Counted from the first letter of the stretch, positions 1-9,339 are shown. The stretch: DNA of 64,000 nt from Lutibacter maritimus (GCF_900116115.1 NZ_FOZP01000010.1:1-64000); one strand, 5' to 3'. The notes: a model not told the origin generated them from the sequence alone. Translations and numbers: made by a program.

Positions 1-7
1 TACACAA

Positions 8-134
8 CGTCAGTTCGAGTGGTTTTAATACGAATGAAATTCGTGTTAAAATTGTATCGAGAACCTTTACTACTCCAAACCACTTCTCGATACGATTATA
101 CTCCGCGTCGCTCGTATAATCACTCGAAGTGACG
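8..134. repeat. Dispersed palindromic intergenic repeat (GTCA..TCGAG family)
   Basis: This gene-free edge of the window is filled by one copy of a repeat seen again at 9.45-9.65 and 15.6-16.05 kb. It has an outer CGTCAGTTCGAGTGG (8-22) facing CACTCGAAGTGACG (121-134), and an inner GTATCGAGAAC (54-64) facing CTTCTCGATAC (83-93). It can fold as one long imperfect hairpin. Its right end overlaps the 3' end of the neighbouring cytidylyltransferase gene. Confidence 0.8.
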
Positions 135-791
135 ATTTATTATATACTCTGCATGCTCTAAATCTTCTATGGTATCAATATCAACATTTGCAAAAGGATG
201 ATTCACTATAAACGGAAAATTGTTTTCTCCAACTATTTTACCTTCTAATATTAATGATGCTTTTGTAATATATAGCAAGCCATTTTCAAAATACAAAGGC
301 TCTAAATCCTGACTGCGTTGTCCTATTGTATAATTGTATGGAACAAACCTACCATCAATAATTTTTCCAAATTTTTGTTCGTTTCTACTTACAGTCATTA
401 AGCTTTCATAATTCCCTTCAGCCATTTTTAAAAAAGCTTCTTTAAATAGGTTTTTTGGGCGTAACGGATTTGTAGGTTGTAATAAAGTTACAGTATCAAA
501 AGTTTCAGTGCTAGTTTCTAAAACGTGCTGTAAAGCTGAGACCGTTGTACAATCATCTCCTGATAATGCTGCGGGTCTATCAATTACTTCAACACCGTGT
601 TGCAACGCAATGTCTTTAAGCTGTTTGTTATCAGTTGTTACAACAATTTTTGCATGGATACAATTTTCTTTCGCATACTGAATGCTGTGCACTATTAATG
701 GAATACCACCTAATAGTTTAACATTCTTATTTGGTAATCTTTTAGAACCACCTCTTGCTGGTATTATTACTATATTTTTTATATTATTCAC
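120..791 (-). CDS. CMP-nonulosonate synthetase (acylneuraminate cytidylyltransferase family)
   Basis: This cytosolic enzyme activates a sialic acid-like nine-carbon sugar with CTP to give the CMP-sugar used by glycosyltransferases. The 223-residue protein carries the nucleotide-binding signature PARGGSKRLPNKN at residues 11-23 and a LLQPTNPLR stretch near residue 103, both diagnostic of the family. Length is normal for the short form (NeuA/PseF/LegF type). The exact sugar (sialic, pseudaminic or legionaminic acid) cannot be decided because the partner synthase gene is not in the window. It is the last gene of the minus-strand glycosyltransferase run, 17 bases after the next gene. Its last four codons (RHFE) and stop lie inside the dispersed repeat at 8-134, so the natural C-terminus was probably replaced when the repeat arrived. 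Confidence 0.9.
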   Translation of the reverse strand: MNNIKNIVIIPARGGSKRLPNKNVKLLGGIPLIVHSIQYAKENCIHAKIVVTTDNKQLKDIALQHGVEVIDRPAALSGDDCTTVSALQHVLETSTETFDTVTLLQPTNPLRPKNLFKEAFLKMAEGNYESLMTVSRNEQKFGKIIDGRFVPYNYTIGQRSQDLEPLYFENGLLYITKASLILEGKIVGENNFPFIVNHPFANVDIDTIEDLEHAEYIINRHFE

Positions 792-808
792 GGTGATGTA
801 AATATACT

Positions 809-1720
809 TTAATTTTCATTTTCATTGGGTTCCCAATACAATTTAGTTTCATTCAATTTCATAAATTGTTCAAATTCTATCATCGTTAATCTATTGGCAT
901 TTTTATAAAGTTTTGGTATATTCCAAATTACATCAAACAACGCCTGGATAATTGCCAACAATGCTTTAAAATCGCCTTTAAAGACTTTTAATTTGATTTG
1001 CATCAATAAAGAATATACCAATTTTTTTGGTATTAATTGTAATGGATAAAACAATAAATATAAATACCAACCAGAACGTAATGAACGCCTTAGCCTTAGT
1101 TGATAATCTTTGTCCTTTTTTCGTGCTTTAACATTAACCCTATGATGTACTAATATTTCAGGTACATAATGTACCTCCCACCCATTTTTAAATAACTGAA
1201 AAGCAGCAAAATCTTCTTCGCCATAAAACACAAACCAAGCAGGATAATTAGGAATTTCATGCCATGCTTTCATATTCCACACATGACCACAACCAACAAA
1301 ACTTCTTACTTTAGTTTCATTTTCGTTAATGCACCAATCATTTGGCAATATTAAACCCCAAAATATTCTACAAGCAAGTACGCCACATTTTGGATTATTT
1401 TGAAAAAAAGATTCTATTATTTTAAGTGGTTCATCACTTACAATATGTGCATCATCATCTAAAGAAATAGCATAATTAGCTTTTGTTAAATTTAACAACT
1501 TATTTCTGCTTGCAATTAAGCCTTTACTTATTGTATGTTCAATTAATTGAATGTTGGGATAGAATTCTTTAATGTATTTTGATGTTTCATCTGTAGACCC
1601 ATCATTACAAATAATACATTCAACATCAGGTCTATCAATTAAATGATGTATTTTTTGAAGCGTTATTTTTAACGCTTCTATCCTGTTTTTTGTAGTAATA
1701 AGTATTGAAAAAGTTTTCAT
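809..1720 (-). CDS. Glycosyltransferase family 2
   Basis: A GT-A fold transferase of 303 residues that adds a sugar from a nucleotide donor to a growing glycan, probably at the cytosolic face of the inner membrane. The N-terminal strand SILITTKNR (residues 5-13), the NDGST motif (39-43), the DDD metal and donor site (88-90) and an EED acid cluster (168-170) are visible. The C-terminal third (about residues 210-260) is rich in aromatic and hydrophobic residues and may lie on the membrane. Donor and acceptor cannot be assigned. It is co-directional with its neighbours, 12 bases from the upstream gene. Confidence 0.85.
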   Translation of the reverse strand: MKTFSILITTKNRIEALKITLQKIHHLIDRPDVECIICNDGSTDETSKYIKEFYPNIQLIEHTISKGLIASRNKLLNLTKANYAISLDDDAHIVSDEPLKIIESFFQNNPKCGVLACRIFWGLILPNDWCINENETKVRSFVGCGHVWNMKAWHEIPNYPAWFVFYGEEDFAAFQLFKNGWEVHYVPEILVHHRVNVKARKKDKDYQLRLRRSLRSGWYLYLLFYPLQLIPKKLVYSLLMQIKLKVFKGDFKALLAIIQALFDVIWNIPKLYKNANRLTMIEFEQFMKLNETKLYWEPNENEN

Positions 1721-1732
1721 TTTATAAGAACC

Positions 1733-2749
1733 TCAATAGTTTTGAATCATTTCTTTTGGTAACTTTTTGTACCTATAATACAACTTTTTAAAATGACTGT
1801 TTGAAAAAAGTTTCCCAAACAATCTGTTTTTTATAAAAAAGAGAAATGATGATATATTTTTTTTGCTTTTATACGTATTTAACAGTGGTATTTCAATAGC
1901 TTTTTCAGTTGGCGCAGTGCTTACCTCTTCCATCCAAGGTTCTACAACATTACCCATATGGTAAGCCATATTTTTTTCAGTTGTTAAGCGCCATAATCCT
2001 TTATACAAAGGTGCTTTATCTAAATAGCCCTCAGAATTTGCCCCCATTTTAGCGCCAATATATGTTTTAATAGTTTCAAACAATTCCTTTTTATAGGTTG
2101 CAACCACATGACCAGCGCCAATAATAGCCGTACATTGTGTATGCGTAATACTTAAATTCTGTTGTAAATAATTTGGATTATAATTGGGTTCCCAACCTAT
2201 ACTTTTATAGAATTGAGCCAATTCATCTTTGCTTTTCACTTTTGTGAATTGAACTTTTTTAGAAAAAAAAGTGTCAAACAACACATTCCCACAATATAGT
2301 TCAAACATTTTAAATTGTGGTATTAACCCTACAACGCCTGCTTTAGTAAACGTATTAAATACCTTATATGTTTCTTGTTGCCAATTGGGTTTAAAAAGTA
2401 CATCGGCATCTGTTATAGTTACTAAATCAATATTATTTCCTGCCAGTCCTTTTAAAATAGCATTTAACTTTCCTATATTTTCTGTATGTATTAGTTCATG
2501 TATTTTTTGTTGATAAAGTAATTCATTTAAATAATTTATAACTTTTAAATTACTGCCATTATTAACTATGGTAATAAATGTTTGCGAATGCACTGTAGTA
2601 ATTAAAGACTGCAAACAATAATTAAATATTTTAAAAGCATCTTTAAAATAGCCATCTTCATTAGGTATGTATACTGGCACAATTATTTGGTGTGTATACT
2701 TTGTTGTATCTAACTCCTTATCTTTATATGGATGGTTGCCTATGCGCAT
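1733..2749 (-). CDS. Glycosyltransferase, family 2-like
   Basis: A 338-residue protein with a GT-A type N-terminal half. It shows the strand HQIIVPVYIPN at 20-30, an NNGS motif near residue 63 instead of the usual DDGS, and the metal-binding TDAD at 113-116. A conserved-looking ENIGKLNAILKG stretch (90-101) matches the acceptor-side helix of family 2 enzymes. The second half is not recognised beyond this fold. It begins 2 bases after the stop of the next upstream gene, so translation is probably coupled. Sugar specificity is unknown. Confidence 0.75.
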   Translation of the reverse strand: MRIGNHPYKDKELDTTKYTHQIIVPVYIPNEDGYFKDAFKIFNYCLQSLITTVHSQTFITIVNNGSNLKVINYLNELLYQQKIHELIHTENIGKLNAILKGLAGNNIDLVTITDADVLFKPNWQQETYKVFNTFTKAGVVGLIPQFKMFELYCGNVLFDTFFSKKVQFTKVKSKDELAQFYKSIGWEPNYNPNYLQQNLSITHTQCTAIIGAGHVVATYKKELFETIKTYIGAKMGANSEGYLDKAPLYKGLWRLTTEKNMAYHMGNVVEPWMEEVSTAPTEKAIEIPLLNTYKSKKNISSFLFFIKNRLFGKLFSNSHFKKLYYRYKKLPKEMIQNY

Positions 2750-2751
2750 AA

Positions 2752-3696
2752 TTATTTATACTTACTCAATTTATGTTCAAATCGCTTTTTTATTTTTTTT
2801 AGGCGCAGCATAAAATTATCATTTTTAATTTGCTCTTTAAAGAAAAGCTTATTTTTACTTATTAAAATTGGGTATGTTTTTTTTAATTCATTATAAACAG
2901 CTTCCTTTTTTTTGCTAACGTAATTTGAACTAATCTCATTATATTTTATTAAAAACATGAGTTCTATCAATTTCCAACTATTTAAAAGTGAATTTGCTTT
3001 TTCAATGGAATTTAATAAACTTATATTATCATTAGAATGGGTTCTGTACCAAACATGAGTATTCTTATCAAAAATGATTTTTTCTGCATTCATAAATATT
3101 CTGAAAAAGAATTCTCCATCATCATTCATAATTAAATTTTCATTCCAATATCCTGACTTGTTAATTAATGCTTTGCTTAACAGAAAATTATGAGGTGGAA
3201 AAAAACCACCAATAATTCCAATTAAATCAAAATATTCTTTTAGTGAATTAAAATCTTTATAATCTTCTTTACTCTCATAAAGTTGACTTGAAGCTGGCGA
3301 AGAATTAAATTTACCCCATTTACACGTTGCAATAGATAATGAATCTTCATTTTTTAGTAAATTAATTTGGCTTTCTATTTTATTAGCAGCCAATAAATCA
3401 TCAGAATCTAAAAATTGAATGTAATCACCTTGTGCATTGTTTAAACCAATATTTCTTGAAATACTAGCACTCTGCATAAATTGTATAGGTTTAATTATTA
3501 TTTTAAACCTATCATCTTTTTTTTGGTAATATCTTAAAACATCTAAGGTACCATCTGTTGATCTATCATCTATAATAATACATTCCCAATTTTTATAGGT
3601 TTGATTTAATACAGAATCAAGTGTTTCTTTAATTAAGTTTACTCTATTAAATGTAGGAATAATGACTGTTACTAAAAAATCTTTACTTATTACCAT
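2752..3696 (-). CDS. Glycosyltransferase family 2
   Basis: A 314-residue GT2 enzyme. The N-terminus VTVIIPTFNR (residues 9-18), DDRSTDGT (43-50) and the DSDD metal site (97-100) are complete, so it should be active. The tail from about residue 240 is lysine-rich and amphipathic. It lies in the run of glycosyltransferases, 12 bases after the upstream gene, and its base composition is more AT-rich than the housekeeping genes further right, as is usual for polysaccharide loci. Substrate is unknown. Confidence 0.87.
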   Translation of the reverse strand: MVISKDFLVTVIIPTFNRVNLIKETLDSVLNQTYKNWECIIIDDRSTDGTLDVLRYYQKKDDRFKIIIKPIQFMQSASISRNIGLNNAQGDYIQFLDSDDLLAANKIESQINLLKNEDSLSIATCKWGKFNSSPASSQLYESKEDYKDFNSLKEYFDLIGIIGGFFPPHNFLLSKALINKSGYWNENLIMNDDGEFFFRIFMNAEKIIFDKNTHVWYRTHSNDNISLLNSIEKANSLLNSWKLIELMFLIKYNEISSNYVSKKKEAVYNELKKTYPILISKNKLFFKEQIKNDNFMLRLKKIKKRFEHKLSKYK

Positions 3697-3708
3697 ACTC
3701 CAACAATA

Positions 3709-4623
3709 TTAAGTTTGTGCAATTTTATTTTGATACTTTAATATAATAGATTTTAAAAAAAAATAATACCTTTTAAACAAAAATTTAGTTAATAAAAGAT
3801 TCGAAATTTCAAAGAACAATTTAATATTTTTTTTATCATTTAAATATAATCTCTCAATTTCGTCTAGAATATTATTTTTTTGAGTTAAATTAAAAAAGCT
3901 ATGTTTTTTGGTAATTAGATAATTTAAAAATTTAAAAGCAGCGACTTTCTTTTGTTTATTGTTTTCAAGACCTCCTGAAATACTATTTTTAGAAATTCTT
4001 ATAAAAACAATAGATTCATTTATTGAATATACATTTCCAAAATTGGAAACTTCTAAAACAGCTAAAATATCAGTACACCAAGCTAGTGGAAAATCTCTTA
4101 AACCTATTTCCTTAATCTTATTTTTATTAAATATATATTCACTTAATGATGACCTTCGTTCTCTAAAAAAGAAATTAACAGAATTTTCAATAATTGGATT
4201 TTTAAAAATCTTAGAAATAATTTGACCTTTATCATTAATATTACAACTAGAAAATCTAACTACATTAGAATATTTTTTTATATTTTCTAAATTATTGTAA
4301 AACATTTCTATTACATTATCACTTAAAACATCATCATCTCCTAATATCATGATATAATCCTCATCATTAACTAAATCTAAACAACGTTCCCAATGCTTTA
4401 CTAATGATATTTTCCCTAAATTAGTATTAAACTTTTTATATTCAAAATCTATTTTTCCTTTGTAATTATGTAATAAGTTGGTACAACTTTCTGTACTTGC
4501 ATCATCACCAATATAAACTTTAAAACGTTTATCTGTTTGTACAGCAAGTGATTTTAGGGTTTCATTAAAATAAGAAAACTTATAATATGGAATTACTATT
4601 GCTATTAATATTAATTTGTTCAT
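3709..4623 (-). CDS. Glycosyltransferase family 2 (tandem paralogue, copy 2)
   Basis: A 304-residue GT2 protein with DDAS at 40-43 and a GDDD metal motif at 95-98. It is clearly a paralogue of the next gene upstream (4620-5522). Both share FKVYIGDDAS, HYKG..DFEYK, NLG..SL and WERC at the same spacing, and both have the rarer S-L-S-E-Y-I-F motif mid-protein. The start codon overlaps the stop of that paralogue by 4 bases, which fits translational coupling and a local duplication followed by divergence. The two probably add related sugars; specificity cannot be read from sequence. Confidence 0.85.
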   Translation of the reverse strand: MNKLILIAIVIPYYKFSYFNETLKSLAVQTDKRFKVYIGDDASTESCTNLLHNYKGKIDFEYKKFNTNLGKISLVKHWERCLDLVNDEDYIMILGDDDVLSDNVIEMFYNNLENIKKYSNVVRFSSCNINDKGQIISKIFKNPIIENSVNFFFRERRSSLSEYIFNKNKIKEIGLRDFPLAWCTDILAVLEVSNFGNVYSINESIVFIRISKNSISGGLENNKQKKVAAFKFLNYLITKKHSFFNLTQKNNILDEIERLYLNDKKNIKLFFEISNLLLTKFLFKRYYFFLKSIILKYQNKIAQT

Positions 4624-5522
4624 TTTTTATTAAAATCAATTAAAAATCTTCTAACAAATTTTAAAAATGGTATTAATTTAAAATATTTCATATATAATTT
4701 TAAAATATAATACCAATCATTATTACTTAAAATATTAATTTTTTTAATCGTAATTTCATATTCTAAGATTAAATCTAATTTTTTATTTAAATCAAATTCA
4801 GTTAAAAATTGCTCAATTATATCTTTATAAAATAAATAAGAAGCCTTGTCTTTTAAATTTTGGTTCATTTTTTTTCCAGATAAGCTTATCTCAGAAAACC
4901 TATAGAATACAACACTTTCATTAATCGTAAATATATTACCTGCATTTGTAAAGACTAACCAAGCCATATCATCACTATGCCAAGCTAATGGATAGTTTCT
5001 AAAACCAAATTCTAAATACTTATTTTTGGAAAATATATATTCCGATAAAGTACTTCTAGTCTTTCCTTCATATCTTCTCCAAAATGAATCAATGCTACTT
5101 TCCCAAATTGGATGTTTATGAATTTTACTTATTCTATTAGTTTTTTCATTAACAACAATAGTTGCAAAGCGTACTACACTAGTTTTGCTTTCAAAATTTT
5201 TAAAATTATAGTACCAAGATGCTACAACATTTTCATCTAAATAATCATCATCTCCTAATAGCATAATCCATTCTTCATTATCAATCATTTCAATACAACG
5301 CTCCCATTGCTTTGTTAATGAAAGACCGCCTAAATTTGTTTCAAACCTTTTATACTCAAAATCAAATGTACCTTTATAGTGTTCTAATAAATCTAACGGA
5401 TTTTCAGGACTTGCATCATCGCCAATATATACTTTAAAACGTTTATCTGTTTGATTCGCTAATGATTTTAATGTATCATTAAAGTATATTAATTTAAAAA
5501 ATGGTATTACTATTGCAAGCAT
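4620..5522 (-). CDS. Glycosyltransferase family 2 (tandem paralogue, copy 1)
   Basis: A 300-residue GT2 enzyme with VYIGDDAS at 31-38 and the LLGDDD metal-binding motif around 88-93. It pairs with the downstream paralogue at 3709-4623 (see that entry for the shared motifs). Its first base overlaps the stop of the upstream gene (a TAATG-type junction), so the three genes are translationally linked. Cytosolic or membrane-associated; no signal peptide or clear membrane segment. Confidence 0.86.
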   Translation of the reverse strand: MLAIVIPFFKLIYFNDTLKSLANQTDKRFKVYIGDDASPENPLDLLEHYKGTFDFEYKRFETNLGGLSLTKQWERCIEMIDNEEWIMLLGDDDYLDENVVASWYYNFKNFESKTSVVRFATIVVNEKTNRISKIHKHPIWESSIDSFWRRYEGKTRSTLSEYIFSKNKYLEFGFRNYPLAWHSDDMAWLVFTNAGNIFTINESVVFYRFSEISLSGKKMNQNLKDKASYLFYKDIIEQFLTEFDLNKKLDLILEYEITIKKINILSNNDWYYILKLYMKYFKLIPFLKFVRRFLIDFNKK

Positions 5523-6373
5523 TAGAAGAATTTTAAATTAATATATTTAAGTAAATATTTGAAATGAGTTTTAATAAAAGGATTCAACAAAAATAATTTA
5601 TACCAAAACTCCTTTATCAACTTAACCTGGTTATATTGAAAACATAAATTAATAAACTTTTTCGCATTTTTTACTTCTAAAGATTTGTTATAAGTGGTAT
5701 TATAAAGTTTTAAAGGAAGGAAGTTTTCATAGGTTTTATATAAATTATAAGAAGAAATTACCCATTCTGAGTTTAAATTTCCGAGTGAAAAATGCTCAAT
5801 AAGTATCTCATTTGTAATTTTAATTTTATAATTTCTTTTTATTACCTCAATAGATATATTTAAATCATAATTATGGTAACCTTTTAAACTTTCAGAAAAT
5901 TGTAAACCATCAATTTTACGCATCACCATAAAAATACCATCTATTACAACTGCCTCTTGCAAAACATTATCAATAAAACCATAATTCAGCCTTTTAACTC
6001 TACCATCTGGAAAATGTTGAATTATATTTCCCATTTTATCTACTGAATCGCAATCCCACCAAGCAGAAGGCATTTTACTCTTAACTTTTGCTCCTGCAAC
6101 CCCTAACAATCCTAATTCTGAATTATTTTTAAAAATAGATTCTACTAATATTCCCCAATTTGCAGTATGTATTAAAATATCATCATGCATAAAACAACAA
6201 ATATCACGTTTACTCTTTTTTATTCCATAATTATATGCTTCAAAAATTGAATATAAATTATTTGAGTTATCAATAATTATTAATTCATAATCACATCCAA
6301 TTGTGCTTTTTATATTTTCAAAAAGTTCATTTTTAATTTCTTTAGTCCTTGAGCATATAATAATTGATAACAT
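5522..6373 (-). CDS. Glycosyltransferase with StrF-like (GT2) domain
   Basis: This 283-residue protein departs from its neighbours. It starts with LSIIICSRTKE and carries a SIFEAYNYGI helix (42-51) and a CFMHDD metal site (60-65). That arrangement (IICSR, IDNS, AYN.G, HDD, W near residue 73) is typical of the StrF-like GT2 subgroup, often found in O-antigen and lipooligosaccharide loci. Substrate unknown. There are 33 bases to the upstream gene. Confidence 0.78.
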   Translation of the reverse strand: MLSIIICSRTKEIKNELFENIKSTIGCDYELIIIDNSNNLYSIFEAYNYGIKKSKRDICCFMHDDILIHTANWGILVESIFKNNSELGLLGVAGAKVKSKMPSAWWDCDSVDKMGNIIQHFPDGRVKRLNYGFIDNVLQEAVVIDGIFMVMRKIDGLQFSESLKGYHNYDLNISIEVIKRNYKIKITNEILIEHFSLGNLNSEWVISSYNLYKTYENFLPLKLYNTTYNKSLEVKNAKKFINLCFQYNQVKLIKEFWYKLFLLNPFIKTHFKYLLKYINLKFF

Positions 6374-6406
6374 TAGGTAGTACGAGTAGATTTTAAAATT
6401 GTTAAA

Positions 6407-7240
6407 TTATCTAAAATTTTTAAACATATATATACCAAAAAAATTTTTACAAAAAATATTAATTGCAAATTTCCTACTTTTTAAACTTTTTGAATATCTA
6501 TAATTTATTATTTCAATTTCATTTTTCAATTTGTGAAATGAACCAAATTGATTTAATAACACTTCCACATGCTTTAAGGATAGATACTTATAAATTTTTT
6601 CTTCAGTATTTTTATTTAAATTTTTACTCCTAGATTCTTTTTTTATTCTATAATAAAAACCAATATAACTTAACCGTTTTACGGTACCTCCATTTTTTAA
6701 AATAGATATCCAAAAATCCCAATCCTCCCAACCTAAATACATACTTTCATCATACCCCCCAACAAATATCCAATCTCTTTTTTTAAATAATGCTGTGCAA
6801 AAAATAACATTTCTATGGCACAACTTCTTAAATGAATATGGTTCTAAATTCCAATATCCAATCTCATCACCAAATTTTTCAGCTTCACAATATACCACTT
6901 TTAGAGAGTCATCTGTCTTAAATGCTTCTATTGCCAATTCTAAATATTGTGCCCCTATTTTATCATCTGCATCTAAAGGTAAAATATATTCTCCAATAGC
7001 ACTTTCAATTCCTGTATTTCTAGCGTGTGAAACCCCTTTGTTTTTAGTTTTAATATATTTGAAGCGTTTATATTTATAACACCAAGCCAATGCTATTTCT
7101 TCAGTATTATCAGGGCTTCCATCATTCACTATAATACATTCCCAATTGGTATAGGTTTGTGCTAAAACAGACTGCAATGCCTCATCTAAAAATTGAGCTT
7201 GATTGTAGCATGGAACAATTATTGAAATAAATACTTTCAC
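6407..7240 (-). CDS. Glycosyltransferase family 2
   Basis: A 277-residue GT2 enzyme with ISIIVPCYNQ at 5-14, VNDGSPD at 38-44, the conserved acceptor helix GVSHARNTGI (69-78) and the DADD metal site at 90-93. A WEDWDFW motif further on is the usual ED motif of this subfamily. All catalytic landmarks are present. The gap to the upstream gene is 3 bases, so the two are co-translated. Substrate unknown. Confidence 0.88.
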   Translation of the reverse strand: MKVFISIIVPCYNQAQFLDEALQSVLAQTYTNWECIIVNDGSPDNTEEIALAWCYKYKRFKYIKTKNKGVSHARNTGIESAIGEYILPLDADDKIGAQYLELAIEAFKTDDSLKVVYCEAEKFGDEIGYWNLEPYSFKKLCHRNVIFCTALFKKRDWIFVGGYDESMYLGWEDWDFWISILKNGGTVKRLSYIGFYYRIKKESRSKNLNKNTEEKIYKYLSLKHVEVLLNQFGSFHKLKNEIEIINYRYSKSLKSRKFAINIFCKNFFGIYMFKNFR

Positions 7241-7243
7241 TTA

Positions 7244-8206
7244 TTAAAATTTATATTTCTTAATATTTTTTTCAATTCGGTAACTCCCTCTATTTATAAA
7301 TAAAAAAAAATTACAAAAAATAAAAAGTTTTAATGCTAATTGAAAGTTTTTTTTATGAACAACAGATAAAAGATTCGATAAAATTTTTTTTGAATTGCTT
7401 AAATGATTATTCTCTATGCCTCTGAAAAAAATATTTATTAAAAATTTATATAAGTAATTTGTTAATTCACAATCATTAATTACTATACTCTTCTTTAAAT
7501 TTTCAAAAGCAATTATAGTTTCAGACTCTTTATACTCTTTAACATAAGCTAAGTTTTTTGTAGATTTTGTATTTACATGTTGCCGGTATAAAAATAATGG
7601 CTCATTAATTATTTTAAAAGAATTTTCAGGTAACTTAAAAAACAACCTTGAAAATAATTCTGATTCTTGCCCTCTTTTAATTATATGACAATATAATTCT
7701 TTATTTTTTAAAAATGATCTTTTAAATAAGACACAGCCTGTAATTATTCTTAAACGCCACAACACATACTCTTTATATAAATCAGGCTTTTCATTTAAAA
7801 TAATGGCATTTTTATGTTCCAAATCACTATCCACCAAAAATCCTGAACAAATAACTAAATCAATAGATGAAGTAAAAGCATCCTTCTTCAATTTTATAAA
7901 ATCAGGTAACATCACATCATCATCATCAAACCAATTGATATACTCCCCTTTACTTAATTCAAAACCATAATTTCTACATGCATTGGCGCCTTTTGGTCTG
8001 TCCTTGGGTCTAAGATGGTATTGTATCCGGTCATCCTTGTCAACAAACATTTTTAATACTTCCTCCGTACCATCGGTACTACCATCATCTACCACAATAC
8101 ACTCCCAATGGGTATAGGTTTGTGCCAACACACTATCCAACGTTTCGCCAATTAAATGGGCGCGGTTGTAGGTAGGGATTATAATAGATACTAATGGGGT
8201 GTTCAT
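7244..8206 (-). CDS. Glycosyltransferase family 2 (first gene of the run)
   Basis: A GT2 protein of 320 residues with VSIIIPTYNRAHL at 6-18, VDDGSTDGT at 39-47 and FDDDD at 93-97. An upstream ATG at 8233 would add nine residues (Q, P, T and N only) encoded by a TTG-rich simple repeat. The ATG at 8206 puts the protein directly at the family N-terminus and is preferred. The C-terminal 70 residues are lysine- and phenylalanine-rich. It is the promoter-proximal gene of the eight-glycosyltransferase run, so the operon promoter should lie in 8207-8846, though no clear TAnnTTTG box was found there. Confidence 0.87.
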   Translation of the reverse strand: MNTPLVSIIIPTYNRAHLIGETLDSVLAQTYTHWECIVVDDGSTDGTEEVLKMFVDKDDRIQYHLRPKDRPKGANACRNYGFELSKGEYINWFDDDDVMLPDFIKLKKDAFTSSIDLVICSGFLVDSDLEHKNAIILNEKPDLYKEYVLWRLRIITGCVLFKRSFLKNKELYCHIIKRGQESELFSRLFFKLPENSFKIINEPLFLYRQHVNTKSTKNLAYVKEYKESETIIAFENLKKSIVINDCELTNYLYKFLINIFFRGIENNHLSNSKKILSNLLSVVHKKNFQLALKLFIFCNFFLFINRGSYRIEKNIKKYKF

Positions 8207-8233
8207 TTGGTTGTTGGTTGTTGGTTGTTGCAT

Positions 8234-8846
8234 CTCGACTGCGCTCGATGTGACAGTTGGTTGTTGCTCATTTAATTAAAAGGTAAAAATAGGAATTAAA
8301 CTTGAGTGTTAAAACTATAACAACACAAATGCGCTATAAACTACTAAAATTTACTTTTTTTCAACTTTTCAACAATAAAATGTTATTAACTAATAGCCAA
8401 AAAAAATGCTAAGGGTTTAAATATTTGGTATTTTTACAAACTAAATAGTAACAACAATTACTGTTTAAGAACCAGAAAATAGCAAAGTGCTATTTTCTTA
8501 CTAGTACCAAATTAGGTGCTATAAAACAAAAAGTCTTAAAGTTGGAGCTTTAAGACCTGATTGAGATGGTAATGCTAAAAGAAGCATTAGATTTTTTAAA
8601 TTTGTTCTACAAATCTACAATTCTTCTTTTAGCCTACCTAAAGTTTTAACAAAAATTTTAGTAAAGCTAGTTTTATGACATAATTTAATTTTTAAACACT
8701 CTTAAAGTATTTTTAAGCGAATACCACTAAAAACGTAGTGGATTTAGTTACCAAACGTAACAGTGTATTTTAATGCGTAAAATTTAAAAGAAGGTGTCGG
8801 TACAACTACCTTTTTCAAAGTTGTACAAAATAAATTATATATTTTA
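8234..8846. other. Gene-free stretch rich in perfect hairpins
   Basis: No open frame here resembles a protein. The stretch holds a series of stem-loops: 8475-8497 (10-bp stem), 8533-8556 (9-bp stem), a nested long one at 8574-8633 (11-bp outer stem 8574-8584/8623-8633 and 7-bp inner stem 8588-8594/8611-8617), 8724-8741 (6-bp stem) and 8800-8826 (8-bp stem, 20 bases before the HU-like start). It could be a long structured leader of the HU-like gene, one or more small RNAs, or remnants of repeats. Confidence 0.5.
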
Positions 8847-9230
8847 ATGGTTTGTATTAAGGCCTTAGAAAGAAGAAATCCGCAAGACGTTAACGCGGAA
8901 AACAAATATTATGCGAAAGCAATATCGCAAGGTGTTATAGATTTTGAACGCTTGGCATATCTAGTGTCTAACCAATGTACAGTGCGTGAATCGGACTGCT
9001 ATGCGGTGCTTCGTGCATTAGAGCATAATATTATGGATGAATTAAAACAGGGTAAAATTGTGCAATTAGGTGGACTTGGAAATTTACAAGTAGGTGTTAC
9101 CTCAAAAGGTGAAATTACACCTGAAGAAGTAAGTGCTAACACGGTTAAAAAAGCACATTTAAATTTTAGACCTGGGGCTAAATTAAGAGATATGCTAGAA
9201 ATTGTGAAGTTTAAAACCATTGGTGGGTAA
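8847..9230 (+). CDS. HU-family DNA-binding protein
   Basis: A 127-residue nucleoid-associated protein of the HU-related branch common in Bacteroidota. The helical N-terminus is followed by a beta-arm region. G-x-G-N-L-Q-V near residue 77 and LNFRPGAKLRDML near 110-122 correspond to the HU core and C-terminal helix. It is longer than classical HU (about 90 residues) because of an N-terminal extension. It should bind or bend DNA. It is the only plus-strand gene between two minus-strand polysaccharide blocks and stands alone, with a strong terminator 34 bases downstream. Whether it controls the locus is not shown. Confidence 0.85.
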   Translation: MVCIKALERRNPQDVNAENKYYAKAISQGVIDFERLAYLVSNQCTVRESDCYAVLRALEHNIMDELKQGKIVQLGGLGNLQVGVTSKGEITPEEVSANTVKKAHLNFRPGAKLRDMLEIVKFKTIGG

Positions 9231-9263
9231 GCTAATTATTTAGTTTAATACTAATTTGGATAC

Positions 9264-9299
9264 AATCCCGAACTGTTAATTCAGTTCGGGATTTTTTTT
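9264..9299 (+). terminator. Intrinsic terminator of the HU-like gene
   Basis: A perfect 12-bp stem (9264-9275 with 9282-9293, GC core CCCGAACTG) closes a 6-base loop and runs into a T tract to 9299. Confidence 0.92.
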
Positions 9300-9339
9300 A
9301 TGCTTTTTATACCAAAAATTTAATAGTATAAAATTTTAA

